Of a stretch of DNA of 64,000 bases, positions 16,631 through 24,316 are shown one piece after another (within the stretch, counting starts at the first letter, position 1; every line of letters begins with the position of its first letter). Made by a program: the position numbers and the translations under genes. The notes below the pieces were generated by a model. It made no database searches. It was not told the origin of the DNA and saw only the letters and a list, made by a program, of their open reading frames with translations. Source of the stretch: Carboxylicivirga litoralis. Its GTDB lineage: Bacteria; Bacteroidota; Bacteroidia; Bacteroidales; Marinilabiliaceae. Location: NCBI RefSeq assembly GCF_025499605.1, contig NZ_JAFMVC010000006.1, forward strand, positions 62,001 to 126,000. The letters run 5' to 3'.

Positions 16631-16971
16631 TGCTCTGTTACGTTTTTGGTTTGGTGTATTAAATCAACAGCATTCACTAATGCATTCCATGAGGCATCCA
16701 TTTCGCCTAAAAAAGTGCGGCCTTCGTCAGTTAAAGCATAGTACTTTCGCGGTGGCCCTTGCGTCGACTCTTCCCAGCGATAGCTAAGAAGTTTAGCATT
16801 TTTTAATCGCGTTAAAAGCGGATATAGTGTTCCTTCCACAACAATCATCTTGGCTTCTTTCAATTGATTGATAATATCAGAAGCGTAAGCATCGTTGTTA
16901 GACAGGATGAGCAAAATACAATACTCCAAAACTCCCTTCCGCATTTGCGCTTTAGCATTTTCTACATTCAT
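16627..16971 (-). CDS. PadR family transcriptional regulator
   Basis: 114 residues, the size of the short PadR subfamily. The winged-helix core is visible: KGVLEYCILLILSNNDAYASDIINQL, EGTLYPLLTRLKNAKLL, the basic wing STQGPPRKYYALTDEGR, then a C-terminal dimerisation helix. PadR proteins are usually repressors released by phenolics, antibiotics or other membrane-active compounds. It is the second gene of an operon with two PspC proteins, and a perfect palindrome in the operon promoter (17314-17340) is the likely binding site, so autorepression is inferred. Confidence 0.92.
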   Translation of the reverse strand: MNVENAKAQMRKGVLEYCILLILSNNDAYASDIINQLKEAKMIVVEGTLYPLLTRLKNAKLLSYRWEESTQGPPRKYYALTDEGRTFLGEMDASWNALVNAVDLIHQTKNVTEQ

Positions 16972-16989
16972 TCTCCCGGTTTTATAGAG

Positions 16990-17259
16990 TTATAATTGAC
17001 TAATCGATTGGCGCTTAAACAAGAATCCATCTTCCATCCTGCCTGCGCTTTTCTTTTCTTTCTTACCTTTTTTTGAAACTTGCTTTGATGTCGCCAAAAC
17101 GGGTTCTTTTTCAGGCTTCACTTGCGTGCATTGTTCCTTCTGTTCCGCTTTGCAGCTATCAGCCTTCGCCGTTTGAGCACTAAGACTGACTCCAGCAAAT
17201 AATAACAAGATCATACAACTTGTTTTTAACATTCGACTTAATAGATATTGGGACTGCAT
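16990..17259 (-). CDS. Small secreted lysine-rich protein
   Basis: 89 residues, not recognised. It has a hydrophobic signal (LKTSCMILLLFAGVSLSAQ) and a short mature part of about 60 residues that is very rich in Lys, Glu and Gln with two Cys (DSCKAEQKEQC). It is the first gene behind the palindromic promoter and is separated from padR by 18 bp, so it should be co-regulated with the PadR-PspC genes. An alternative start at 17232 would place the signal peptide at the very N-terminus. Neither start has a strong ribosome-binding site. Confidence 0.6.
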   Translation of the reverse strand: MQSQYLLSRMLKTSCMILLLFAGVSLSAQTAKADSCKAEQKEQCTQVKPEKEPVLATSKQVSKKGKKEKKSAGRMEDGFLFKRQSISQL

Positions 17260-17295
17260 GACAAAATACTATTTAAAACAATGAATTATGCATTA

Positions 17296-17303
17296 CAAAT
17301 ATA
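17296..17303 (-). promoter_or_regulatory. -7 box of the padR-pspC operon
   Basis: On the minus strand TATATTTG fits TAnnTTTG, 37 nt before the first start codon. An ATTG about 21 bp further upstream is a possible -33 and lies inside the palindrome at 17314-17340. Confidence 0.5.
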
Positions 17304-17313
17304 CGGTCATAAG

Positions 17314-17340
17314 ATGGTACTTTGCAATACATAGTACCAT
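17314..17340. promoter_or_regulatory. Candidate PadR operator (8-bp inverted repeat)
   Basis: ATGGTACT and AGTACCAT are perfect inverted repeats separated by 11 bp. The palindrome covers the expected -33 region of the minus-strand operon, an ideal place for repression by the PadR protein encoded second in that operon. Confidence 0.6.
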
Positions 17341-17435
17341 ATTTTTTTGAAATATTTTTGTAAAAAAAGCTACAAGGCCTATAAATAAAGGGCTGCAGCA
17401 ATAGAAAAAATTTCACTACAAACCCTATATTTTCT

Positions 17436-17443
17436 TACATTTG
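17436..17443 (+). promoter_or_regulatory. -7 box upstream of the yqaA-like gene
   Basis: TACATTTG fits TAnnTTTG and lies 18 nt before the start codon at 17462. A TTTC 21 bp upstream is a weak -33 candidate. Confidence 0.45.
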
Positions 17444-17461
17444 TGCTTTAAATGATTAGAA

Positions 17462-17908
17462 ATGCTGTTTGAGTCGGGATATTTTGCCTTGTTTTTAGCC
17501 TCTTTTTTAGCTGCCACAGTTGTGCCATTCAGTTCTGAAGCCCTGCTCTCGGGAATGTTAGCTACCGACTACAATATGTATTGGTGCCTAGGCCTGGCTA
17601 CACTAGGCAATTGGTTGGGAGGAATGAGTTCTTACGGATTGGGCTGGATGGGTAAAACCCAATGGATTGAGAAATACCTCAGGATAAAACACGCGCAAAT
17701 TGAAAAGACAAAACAATTAATAGCTGGCAAAGAGTTATGGATAGCCTTGTTTTGCTGGCTTCCGGGCATTGGCGATGTCATTGCGGTATTGCTGGGTTTA
17801 CTAAAAGTGAATGTGTGGTTAGCGGCTATTGGCATGCTAATTGGTAAACTTGTCCGTTACATCATTTGGGCCTTAGTCACCATGGAAATCATTAATTGGT
17901 TTCAGTAA
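17462..17908 (+). CDS. YqaA/DedA-type (SNARE-associated) small membrane protein
   Basis: 148 residues with four hydrophobic segments. It begins FALFLASFLAATVVPFSSEALL, which matches the YqaA subfamily of the VTT/SNARE-associated superfamily, and continues with GNWLGGMSSYGLGWMGK and a second conserved Pro/Gly motif LPGIGDVIAVLLGLLKV. DedA-superfamily proteins act as lipid flippases or in membrane homeostasis; the role of the short YqaA group is not settled. The gene is monocistronic: PadR operon divergent upstream, trpS 282 bp downstream. Confidence 0.85.
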   Translation: MLFESGYFALFLASFLAATVVPFSSEALLSGMLATDYNMYWCLGLATLGNWLGGMSSYGLGWMGKTQWIEKYLRIKHAQIEKTKQLIAGKELWIALFCWLPGIGDVIAVLLGLLKVNVWLAAIGMLIGKLVRYIIWALVTMEIINWFQ

Positions 17909-18190
17909 AATAACCATCAACAGTTAGCTTCTAGCCGATAGCTATTTGCAAGATGCATCAAAGCCTTCTGGCTAATTAACTATTTTACACAATTCATATT
18001 TTCAAATCATCACAATTTTCCCCATTTTTGCAGCTCTTTATTAACAGATTAGACGTTTAGATGATAAGATTTGAGATGTGAGTAGTGAGACGATTAACAT
18101 GGCGCAGAAAGTAACAAAAAGCACTATCTATCTTTCACATTTTCACATAACTAACTATAGATAATAAAACATTGATAAAATAAATTCCAG

Positions 18191-19276
18191 ATGGCAGAAG
18201 AAAACATTGTTGAATCCATCAACGCATCATTCGAAAGAGCTGTTCAAAAAAGTAATGCCTTAGAAGCCGATTTACAGGCAAATCCTGAAAAACACCGTGT
18301 TTTAACTGGAGACCGCCCTACAGGCAACCTACATATTGGCCACTATTTTGGTTCGTTACAAAACCGCGTGCGCCTTCAGAACCTTGGTGTTGAAACATTT
18401 ATTGTTATTGCCGATTACCAGGTGTTGACCGACCGCGATGTGTTTAAAGATATTTCCAAATATGTGCTGGAATTAACCATCGATTACCTGGCATGTGGAT
18501 TGGATCCGCATCAATTTAAAACACACATATTCCCTCACAGTCATATTCCTGAGCTGAACCAGTTGTTGGTACCCTTCTTATCCTTAGTCTCTAACTCTGA
18601 ATTAAGTAAGAATCCTACGATTAAAGAAGAGATACAGGCGTCGGGACAAAACGTGATAAACGCAGGTATGTACACCTACCCTGTTCACCAGGCAGCCGAT
18701 ATCCTGTTTTGCAAAGCCGATGTTGTACCTGTAGGAAAAGACCAGTTACCACATATTGAATTGACGCGTAACATCGCCAAGCGTTTCAATAAGAAATTTA
18801 AAGCACGCGTGTTCCGCGAGCCAACTGGTTTGTTAAGCGAAACACCAATGATCCTTGGATTGGATGGCGGTCAGAAAATGAGTAAAAGCCGTAATAATAC
18901 GATCATGATTAAAGCTACTGCTGACGAAACCATGAAAGCTGTTAAGTCGGCTAAAACCGATTCGGAGCGTATGATTACCTACGATCCAACAAATCGTCCT
19001 GAAGTGGCTAACTTATTACGTTTGGCAGCCCTGTCGTCTGGAGGTACTCCTGAAAAAATTGCTGAAGAAATTGGAGAACAAGGTGCCGGTAAACTAAAGC
19101 AGGTAGTGACGGAATCAATTAACGAACATTTCAAAGCCATACGCGAGCGCCGTGGTCAATTAGAAAATGACTTAGACTTTGTGAAAAGTATCTTAAGAGA
19201 AGGTATTGCCGAGTCGCGCAATGTAGCTCAAAAAACATTAGAAGAAGTTCGTGCTGCCATGAATATGGATATTTAA
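18191..19276 (+). CDS. trpS: Tryptophan--tRNA ligase
   Basis: Class I aminoacyl-tRNA synthetase that charges tRNA-Trp. Both signature motifs are intact: TGNLHIGHYFGS (HIGH) near residue 42-53 and KMSKSRNN (KMSKS) near 229. The 361-residue length includes an N-terminal extension of about 30 residues relative to the compact TrpS of other phyla, and a C-terminal helical anticodon-binding region. The 282-bp upstream gap holds no recognised gene or T-box; a hairpin terminator follows the stop. Confidence 0.96.
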   Translation: MAEENIVESINASFERAVQKSNALEADLQANPEKHRVLTGDRPTGNLHIGHYFGSLQNRVRLQNLGVETFIVIADYQVLTDRDVFKDISKYVLELTIDYLACGLDPHQFKTHIFPHSHIPELNQLLVPFLSLVSNSELSKNPTIKEEIQASGQNVINAGMYTYPVHQAADILFCKADVVPVGKDQLPHIELTRNIAKRFNKKFKARVFREPTGLLSETPMILGLDGGQKMSKSRNNTIMIKATADETMKAVKSAKTDSERMITYDPTNRPEVANLLRLAALSSGGTPEKIAEEIGEQGAGKLKQVVTESINEHFKAIRERRGQLENDLDFVKSILREGIAESRNVAQKTLEEVRAAMNMDI

Positions 19277-19301
19277 AGATTCGTTTCGAATATAAAATAT
19301 G

Positions 19302-19328
19302 AAAGGGAGGCAAAAGCTTCCCTTTTTT
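19302..19328 (+). terminator. Terminator after trpS
   Basis: GGGAGGC and GCTTCCC pair (one G-T) around an AAAA loop and are followed by six T residues. Confidence 0.8.
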
Positions 19329-19364
19329 CATTTTCCAATGTTAAAAAAACATTAAAAACAGCTC

Positions 19365-19404
19365 GATGTATTTTTACGTCGAACATCTGACGTATTTTTA
19401 CGTC
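19365..19404. promoter_or_regulatory. Twin palindromic ArsR operator
   Basis: GACGTATTTTTACGTC (19389-19404) is a perfect 6-bp inverted repeat around TTTT. A copy with one change, GATGTATTTTTACGTC, lies at 19365-19380, exactly 24 bp upstream. The pair sits 69 bp before arsR, where an ArsR autoregulatory site is expected. Confidence 0.65.
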
Positions 19405-19472
19405 GTGATAGTTTAAAGTTTTATAAAGCTGTAAATCATCAGTTGAAAAATTCGACAATAAATCAATAAAAA

Positions 19473-19814
19473 ATGTCACAAGCTAAAACAGATTTATTTG
19501 ATAGTGACCTACAGGAGTTAGCTCAACTATTCAAAGCTTTAGGACACCCGGCACGGCTTCAAATACTAACTTTCTTGGGGTCGAGAGACACATGTTTCTC
19601 CGGAGACATTACTGAAATAGTTCCTCTTGGTCGAACAACAGTTAATCAACACATTGCCGAATTAAAAAAAGCCGGATTGATTAAAGGGACTATCCATGGT
19701 ACCAAAACCAATTACTGTCTCAACCCCTGCGTTATTGAAAAACTAAATAAAATTGGTATTGACTTTTGTGCAAAACTTCAGCATGCCAATAGTTGTGAGA
19801 CAAAAGAGTGTTAA
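19473..19814 (+). CDS. arsR: ArsR family arsenic-responsive repressor
   Basis: 113-residue winged-helix repressor of the ArsR/SmtB family. Residues 14-35 (QELAQLFKALGHPARLQIL) and the recognition helix GRTTVNQHIAELKKAGLIKG are typical; the wing is TIHGTKTNYCLNP. Candidate thiolate ligands for arsenite are Cys41 plus a C-terminal cluster ending SCETKEC, rather than the classical CVC motif of plasmid ArsR. It heads an arsR-arsC-acr3 cluster and two palindromes upstream are its probable operator, so induction by arsenite is inferred. Confidence 0.9.
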   Translation: MSQAKTDLFDSDLQELAQLFKALGHPARLQILTFLGSRDTCFSGDITEIVPLGRTTVNQHIAELKKAGLIKGTIHGTKTNYCLNPCVIEKLNKIGIDFCAKLQHANSCETKEC

Positions 19815-19833
19815 TAATCTAAAATACAATACA

Positions 19834-20250
19834 ATGAGAGTTTTAATTTTATGCACCGGAAACAGTTGCCGAAGCCAGATGGCACATGGTTTTTTACAAT
19901 CATTCGACAAAGACATTGAAGTATATTCGGCAGGCACTGAGGCTTCGGGCAAATTAAATGCAAAAGCTGTACAAGTGATGAGCGAAATTGGCATCGATAT
20001 CAGCGGTCACACCTCTGATTCGGTGCAGAAATACCTGGGCGAAAAATGGGATTATGTCATTACCGTTTGCGGTGGCGCCAATGAATCTTGTCCGGCTTTT
20101 ATGGGCGATGTTAAACACCGTTTACACATCGGCTTTGATGATCCATCGCACGCAGAAGGAACAGATGAATTTATCATGAGTGAGTTCCACCGGGTTCGCG
20201 ATGAAATCAAAGACGGATTTTACAAGTTCTACTCTGAAAACATTAAATAA
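19834..20250 (+). CDS. arsC: Arsenate reductase, thioredoxin-coupled low-Mr phosphatase type
   Basis: 138 residues. Reduces arsenate to arsenite for export. The P-loop C7-TGNSC-R13 is the CX5R motif of the low-molecular-weight phosphatase fold, and Cys79 and Cys86 (VCGGANESCP) reproduce the seven-residue spacing of the redox cysteines in the thioredoxin-dependent ArsC family. Asp106-like DDPS motif (GFDDPSHAEG) supplies the general acid. The ATG at 19834 is chosen because the conserved beta strand MRVLILCTGNSCRS starts there; an in-frame extension overlaps arsR. The downstream efflux gene is broken, so arsenite made here may not be exported by this locus. Confidence 0.93.
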   Translation: MRVLILCTGNSCRSQMAHGFLQSFDKDIEVYSAGTEASGKLNAKAVQVMSEIGIDISGHTSDSVQKYLGEKWDYVITVCGGANESCPAFMGDVKHRLHIGFDDPSHAEGTDEFIMSEFHRVRDEIKDGFYKFYSENIK

Positions 20251-20271
20251 ACCAAAGAGGATGCTTAAACT

Positions 20272-20348
20272 TTCGCTCGCTGAGCGGAGTCGAAGCGTTA
20301 TGCTAATGACAAATGTTTTTATAGATAACATCTCGACTTCGCTCGATG
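20272..20348. repeat. Imperfect inverted repeat between arsC and acr3
   Basis: CGCTGAGCGGAGTCGAAGCG (about 20278-20297) is partly complementary to CTCGACTTCGCTCGATGA (about 20332-20349). The CTCGACTCCGCTCAGC type sequence is a common dispersed palindromic motif in Bacteroidota genomes (recalled, not searched). Confidence 0.5.
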
Positions 20349-20390
20349 ATCAGTCTTTGTTATTTATACATCCTCAGCATCTTTTTCATC

Positions 20391-21402
20391 ATGACAGAAA
20401 AGAAAAAACAAATCGGTTTTTTTGAGAAATACCTCACACTTTGGGTGGCATTGTGTATTGGAGGTGGCATTTTAATTGGCCACTTCTTTGGCGATACGGT
20501 TAAGGTTTTAAGTGGACTAGAAATTTCAGGTGTAAACATCATGGTGGCCGTTTTGGTTTGGCTAATGATTTACCCCATGATGCTCCAGGTCGATTTCTCT
20601 AGCATTAAAAATGTGGGGAAACGATCTAAAGGATTAATTCTGACCTTGATTGTGAACTGGCTGATTAAGCCTTTTACCATGGCCTTTTTTGCCTGGATAT
20701 TCTTCACCAAACTCTATGCGGCTTTTATCGAACCAGAGCTGGCCGGCGAATATATTGCAGGCGCCATGTACAGCCATGGTTTTTGTTTGGTCATACCTAA
20801 CCGATGGCGATCCTAACTACACCTTAGTTCAGGTATCGGTTAATGATTTAATCATCCTGGTGGCCTTTGTCCCAATCGTAGGATTTTTATTAGGCGTCAC
20901 GAATGTGACCATTCCCTACGACACCTTAGTGACCAGCGTGGTGGTATTTGTGGTAGTTCCACTATTGGCAGGCACATTAACCAATCGTTTCCTGGTCAAG
21001 AAACATGGCGTCAAGTGGTTTACCAAAACCTTTTTACCAAAGTTTAAACCGGTAAGTATCTTTGCTTTATTGGCCACCCTGGTCTTATTATTCGCCTTTC
21101 AGGGGCACAATATTACCGAGAATCCCTTAATCATCGTATTGGTAGCAGTCCCTTTAATCATACAAACCTATTTAATCTTTTTTATTGCCTGGTTTGGAGG
21201 ACGCAAATTAAAGTTGCCCCATGCGGTTTGCTCACCGGCAGCCATGATTGGTGCCAGCAACTTTTTCGAATTGGCCGTTGCCGTAGCCATCGCATTATTC
21301 GGGTTACAATCGCCCGCGGCATTAGTAACGGTGGTTGGCGTATTGGTTGAAGTACCCGTTATGTTGTCGTTAGTGGCACTAGCGAACAAATGGAGGTATT
21401 AA
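20391..21402 (+). pseudogene. acr3: Frameshifted ACR3-type arsenite efflux permease
   Basis: Two overlapping frames together make one ACR3 (bile acid:Na+ symporter superfamily) protein. Frame 1 (20391-20816) gives MTEKKKQIGFFEKYLTLW through [12 protein letters not shown] to GEYIAGA and then runs into out-of-frame sequence and a stop. The next frame picks up at about 20764 with [20 protein letters not shown], holding the Cys needed for arsenite transport, and continues to the normal C-terminus at 21402. At the junction the usual hydrophobic residues (AILLGAA in typical relatives, from memory) are missing, which fits a deletion of about 20 nt that both removes part of a membrane helix and shifts the frame. 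Sequencing error is less likely because residues are also missing. Confidence 0.85.
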
Positions 21403-21485
21403 ACGGACAGTTAGTTAAGAGTCAGTAGTCAGTGGTAAAGAATGTTAAACTACTGACCACTGACTAATAACTGCTGACTAATTAT

Positions 21486-21493
21486 TATTTTTG
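21486..21493 (+). promoter_or_regulatory. -7 box immediately before the 21498 gene
   Basis: TATTTTTG fits TAnnTTTG and ends four bases before the ATG, so the message would be nearly leaderless. A 10-bp inverted repeat (AGTCAGTGGT/ACCACTGACT) lies in the preceding intergenic space. Confidence 0.4.
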
Positions 21494-21497
21494 CAGC

Positions 21498-21878
21498 ATG
21501 ATTTATTTATTAGCAGGCATTGTAGCAGCATTGGTAGTGGCTTACTTTTTCTCACGTAAGTCCAATGGAGTGGAAGAAGAGCAAGTTGTTGTGGCAGATG
21601 ACTGCTGTGGCGCACACGAGGTTTGCGAGGCCGATAGCTTATTAAGCAGCAGCGACAAAGCTGAATACTACGAGGATGAAGAACTGGACTCATACAAGGG
21701 TCAATCATCAACAGACTACACAGATGACCAAATAGAGCAGTTCCGCGAAGTGCTTTTTACTCTTAAGGAACGCGAAGTGGCCGGCTGGCTAAAAAGTCTT
21801 CAAATTCGCCAGATTAACCCACCCGAAATCATTCGCGAAGAAGCCTTGATGATTGTTGCCGAACGACGAGGTGCGTAA
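21498..21878 (+). CDS. Conserved Bacteroidota small membrane-anchored protein
   Basis: 126 residues. One N-terminal membrane helix (IYLLAGIVAALVVAYFF), then a cysteine motif DDCCGAHEVCE at about residues 35-45, an acidic Ser-rich linker (YYEDEELDSYKG) and a helical C-terminal part (FREVLFTLKEREVAGWLKSLQ ending in VAERRGA). I recognise the pattern as a conserved hypothetical family of Bacteroidales; no function is known to me. The Cys/His cluster could bind metal or an iron-sulfur cofactor, which is only a guess. It follows the broken acr3 by 95 bp but has its own -7 box, so a tie to arsenic is not supported. Confidence 0.75.
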   Translation: MIYLLAGIVAALVVAYFFSRKSNGVEEEQVVVADDCCGAHEVCEADSLLSSSDKAEYYEDEELDSYKGQSSTDYTDDQIEQFREVLFTLKEREVAGWLKSLQIRQINPPEIIREEALMIVAERRGA

Positions 21879-21981
21879 CTCCCAGAAGTGCGATTTATGA
21901 TGTAAAATTAAGTTTGGAGTTCTATACCTGAAGTCCAAAGTAACCAGAATCAACAAACCAAGAACAAGGAAGTTTTCTCAC

Positions 21982-23064
21982 TTAAATTACCTGATTAACC
22001 TTCGTTAAATCTTTTATAAGATATTCCAATGGTTTACGTTTTGATTTCGGCACTTTTCTGTTATCGGCATTAATCACAATGACCAAATCCAACTCAGGCA
22101 CAATATTTATAATCTGTCCCCCATTACCCGGGATAAACCAGGAATTAAAGCCATATTCCGTTTTTATCATTTGCCACTGATAACAGCCATATAATGGATG
22201 ATTAATTTCAACATAAGGCTCAAAAATCTCCTCCATCCATTTTTTCGACACAATCTGATGGTTATGCCATTTTCCTTTATTCAATTGCAATAGTGCATAT
22301 TTTGCAATATCTCTACTTTTAAGTTGCAATCCTCCTCCAACATCATAAACGCCGTTTTTATTAAACCACTTATACTCTTTTATGCCAAGTGGTTTAAAGA
22401 GATGCTCATCTGTATACTCTGCTATATTCTTTCCAGTGGATGCTTTAATTATCTCACCGATGATGATATTATTGGGACCGCTATATTCATACTTCTCCCC
22501 TGGAATTGACGCCATAGGCAGATTTATTGATGCCTCAAACAAATTATCGACCTTATCCATTTGATAACCCATATTATTCGGATCATCAACTGGCAAAGAT
22601 ACCTCATCCCATTCAAAGCCAGATGTACTTGTTAGTAAATGCTTTATTGTAATCTGATTTTTTAATGAATCACTTTCCTGAAAATAACCAGGGAAGAATT
22701 CGGTCATTTTTTGGTTGATGTCATTAATTGCCCCTTCTTCAATGGCAATTCCTGTCATTATAGCACTAAAGCTTTTAGTTGTTGACGCTAAAAAATGGAG
22801 TTCATCCCGGTCCCACTTATTATAATACTGCTCAATAACAAGGTCGTTCTTATGAATCATCAGAACACTGTGTATATTACCATAAACTCCGTTGCAAATA
22901 TCCGCGTTTACCTCATCAAATGCCTTCTCAGAAAGATTGTGTTCCTCCAGCGTTGACACACTTAATCCATCATTAACATCAACGGGTATTTGATATGTAC
23001 ATTCCGTCTTAGGATTACATCCAATAAAACTTATCAAGGCTAATAGTCCAATTATTTTTCTCAT
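21982..23064 (-). CDS. Lipoprotein serine hydrolase (beta-lactamase/class C fold)
   Basis: 360 residues. A lipobox (ISFIGC, Cys16) directs it to an outer or inner membrane leaflet. The serine hydrolase motifs are present: S94-T-T-K97 (SxxK) and Y194-S-G (YxN equivalent), with GNGGQ near the C-terminus in the position of the KTG/HxG motif. The family includes esterases, D-amino-acid peptidases and AmpC-like enzymes; the substrate cannot be read from sequence. It is the last gene of a PadR operon, 36 bp after a membrane-protein gene. Confidence 0.88.
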   Translation of the reverse strand: MRKIIGLLALISFIGCNPKTECTYQIPVDVNDGLSVSTLEEHNLSEKAFDEVNADICNGVYGNIHSVLMIHKNDLVIEQYYNKWDRDELHFLASTTKSFSAIMTGIAIEEGAINDINQKMTEFFPGYFQESDSLKNQITIKHLLTSTSGFEWDEVSLPVDDPNNMGYQMDKVDNLFEASINLPMASIPGEKYEYSGPNNIIIGEIIKASTGKNIAEYTDEHLFKPLGIKEYKWFNKNGVYDVGGGLQLKSRDIAKYALLQLNKGKWHNHQIVSKKWMEEIFEPYVEINHPLYGCYQWQMIKTEYGFNSWFIPGNGGQIINIVPELDLVIVINADNRKVPKSKRKPLEYLIKDLTKVNQVI

Positions 23065-23100
23065 GGGTCAGCTTATTATTTGGCAATCGTTTGACTTTAC

Positions 23101-23712
23101 TTAACTAAGGGATTTCTTATACATTTTAAAGAAAAGCATCGGGAAATAAGCGAGATTAACAACGGCAATAGATGTTAGAAAAAGCATCTTCGCCCCTGGC
23201 CAGTGAAACATTTTAAACACCACAGACAACATAAAAACCGCCACACCAATAAATCCAAATACAAACATCAATTTATTTGACAGACTTCTTGATAATTGTC
23301 TTTTATAAAGGTTTATAAAGAATGCTGGTAAAAAGAGAAACAGAAACGCTACTGAGCCAGTCAACAATGTAATAGATGCTCCAGCTGTATGTGTCAAATC
23401 AAGATAGAACGTAAGAATAAGACTTGCTACACATAAATAGGCAGATAAATACATCACCATTTTAATGGTCTTAATCTTTTTATAGGTAAGGAGAAATATC
23501 GTTTCTCGTTGAATCTCATCAAAGCCATCCGGACAAACACTCTGATAGGCTTTTTGATAAGCCTGTTCAAAATCTACACCCCGCTTCATATCTTCCTCAA
23601 CAGAACAACAGAAATGATCAATCAAATCTTCCCTCATTTCGTTTGATTTAATATTGCTGCTATTAATTCGATGCGTAATAGCCTCAATTTCCAGTTCGGT
23701 TAAATTTCTCAT
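23101..23712 (-). CDS. PadR-associated membrane protein
   Basis: 203 residues. The N-terminal 80 residues form a soluble helical domain (ELEIEAITHRINSSNIKSNEMREDLIDHFCCSVEEDM), similar in style to the short cytosolic prefix of DUF1700-like proteins that accompany PadR regulators. Four membrane helices follow (about 82-104, 112-132, 148-165 and 176-195), with the motif FKMFHWPGAKML seen in Bacteroidota GldL-type and related membrane proteins. It lies 10 bp after padR. Function unknown; a sensor or partner of the adjacent PadR regulator is plausible. Confidence 0.7.
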   Translation of the reverse strand: MRNLTELEIEAITHRINSSNIKSNEMREDLIDHFCCSVEEDMKRGVDFEQAYQKAYQSVCPDGFDEIQRETIFLLTYKKIKTIKMVMYLSAYLCVASLILTFYLDLTHTAGASITLLTGSVAFLFLFLPAFFINLYKRQLSRSLSNKLMFVFGFIGVAVFMLSVVFKMFHWPGAKMLFLTSIAVVNLAYFPMLFFKMYKKSLS

Positions 23713-23722
23713 TATATTGATA

Positions 23723-24046
23723 TTATGATGTTATAACTTTATTAATAGTCTCTATAAAATCTAAAAGCTCGGCTTCCTTTTCCTCTTTTGTCTGCTTCCC
23801 CATCTCTGTTAAGCGGTAATAATGCCTAACCCGTTTGCCAATATGTTCCGTTTCAACAGATACCAGACCTTCACTCTTAAGCTTGTGCAAAGCAGGGTAC
23901 AACGAGCCTTCCTTAATTAGAATTTTGTCTTCCGATAATTCTTTTACCTTTTGTGTAATTTGATAGCCATACATCCTGTCATTATCATTCAACAATTTTA
24001 GGATAATAGTTAATAGGGTGCCTTTTACGAGTTCTTTTGAATACAT
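23723..24046 (-). CDS. PadR family transcriptional regulator (second)
   Basis: 107 residues with a complete PadR winged helix: LVKGTLLTIILKLLNDNDRMYGYQI, EGSLYPALHKLKSEGLVS, wing HIGKRVRHYYRLTEMGKQ and a C-terminal helix. The ATG at 24046 (MYSKELVKG) is the standard PadR N-terminus and follows a -7 box by a few bases; an in-frame extension of 67 codons upstream would start before that promoter and is rejected. It heads the operon padR, membrane protein, serine hydrolase. An inverted repeat across its promoter suggests autoregulation. Confidence 0.9.
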   Translation of the reverse strand: MYSKELVKGTLLTIILKLLNDNDRMYGYQITQKVKELSEDKILIKEGSLYPALHKLKSEGLVSVETEHIGKRVRHYYRLTEMGKQTKEEKEAELLDFIETINKVITS

Positions 24047-24050
24047 AGAA

Positions 24051-24080
24051 CAAATATACATAGATTTATGATGTATCAAA
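24051..24080 (-). promoter_or_regulatory. Promoter and candidate operator of the second padR operon
   Basis: On the minus strand TTTG (24077-24080) and TATATTTG (24051-24058) are 18 bp apart. Inverted repeats ATACAT (24056-24061) and ATGTAT (24071-24076), spaced by 9 bp, overlap both elements; a further ATGTATA lies at 24086-24092. ATGT/ACAT half-sites are typical of PadR binding. Confidence 0.6.
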
Positions 24081-24316
24081 ATAAAATGTATAGTTTTTTT
24101 TATTAGAGTGATTGTAGAAAAACATTCAACCTCCATTATTGCAAACAACCAGTTCCTCAAATCAATACGCTCAAAACAGGCAACGCTAAACTGATAACTT
24201 ACTCCCACCAAGAACATCCAAATTCGATAACTTATTTTAATGGTCAATGACTGTGGAATTGGGCTTCGTGCTTCGAACTAATAATTCTATCTTAGTGCTG
24301 AAAAATTCAAAATCAA

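Noticed and set aside
17909-18190. T-box or other leader regulation before trpS
   Set aside because: No specifier stem, antiterminator or T-box consensus could be recognised in the 282-bp gap.
20391-21402. Programmed ribosomal frameshift as an explanation for the acr3 break
   Set aside because: No slippery heptamer is seen at the junction and residues of a membrane helix are missing, which frameshifting would not cause.
19834-21878. Assigning the 21498 protein to the arsenic operon
   Set aside because: It has its own -7 box directly upstream and is known to me from genomes without adjacent ars genes.
24047-24247. 67-codon N-terminal extension of the second PadR
   Set aside because: It spans the promoter and operator-like palindrome; PadR proteins start at the MYSKELVKG position.
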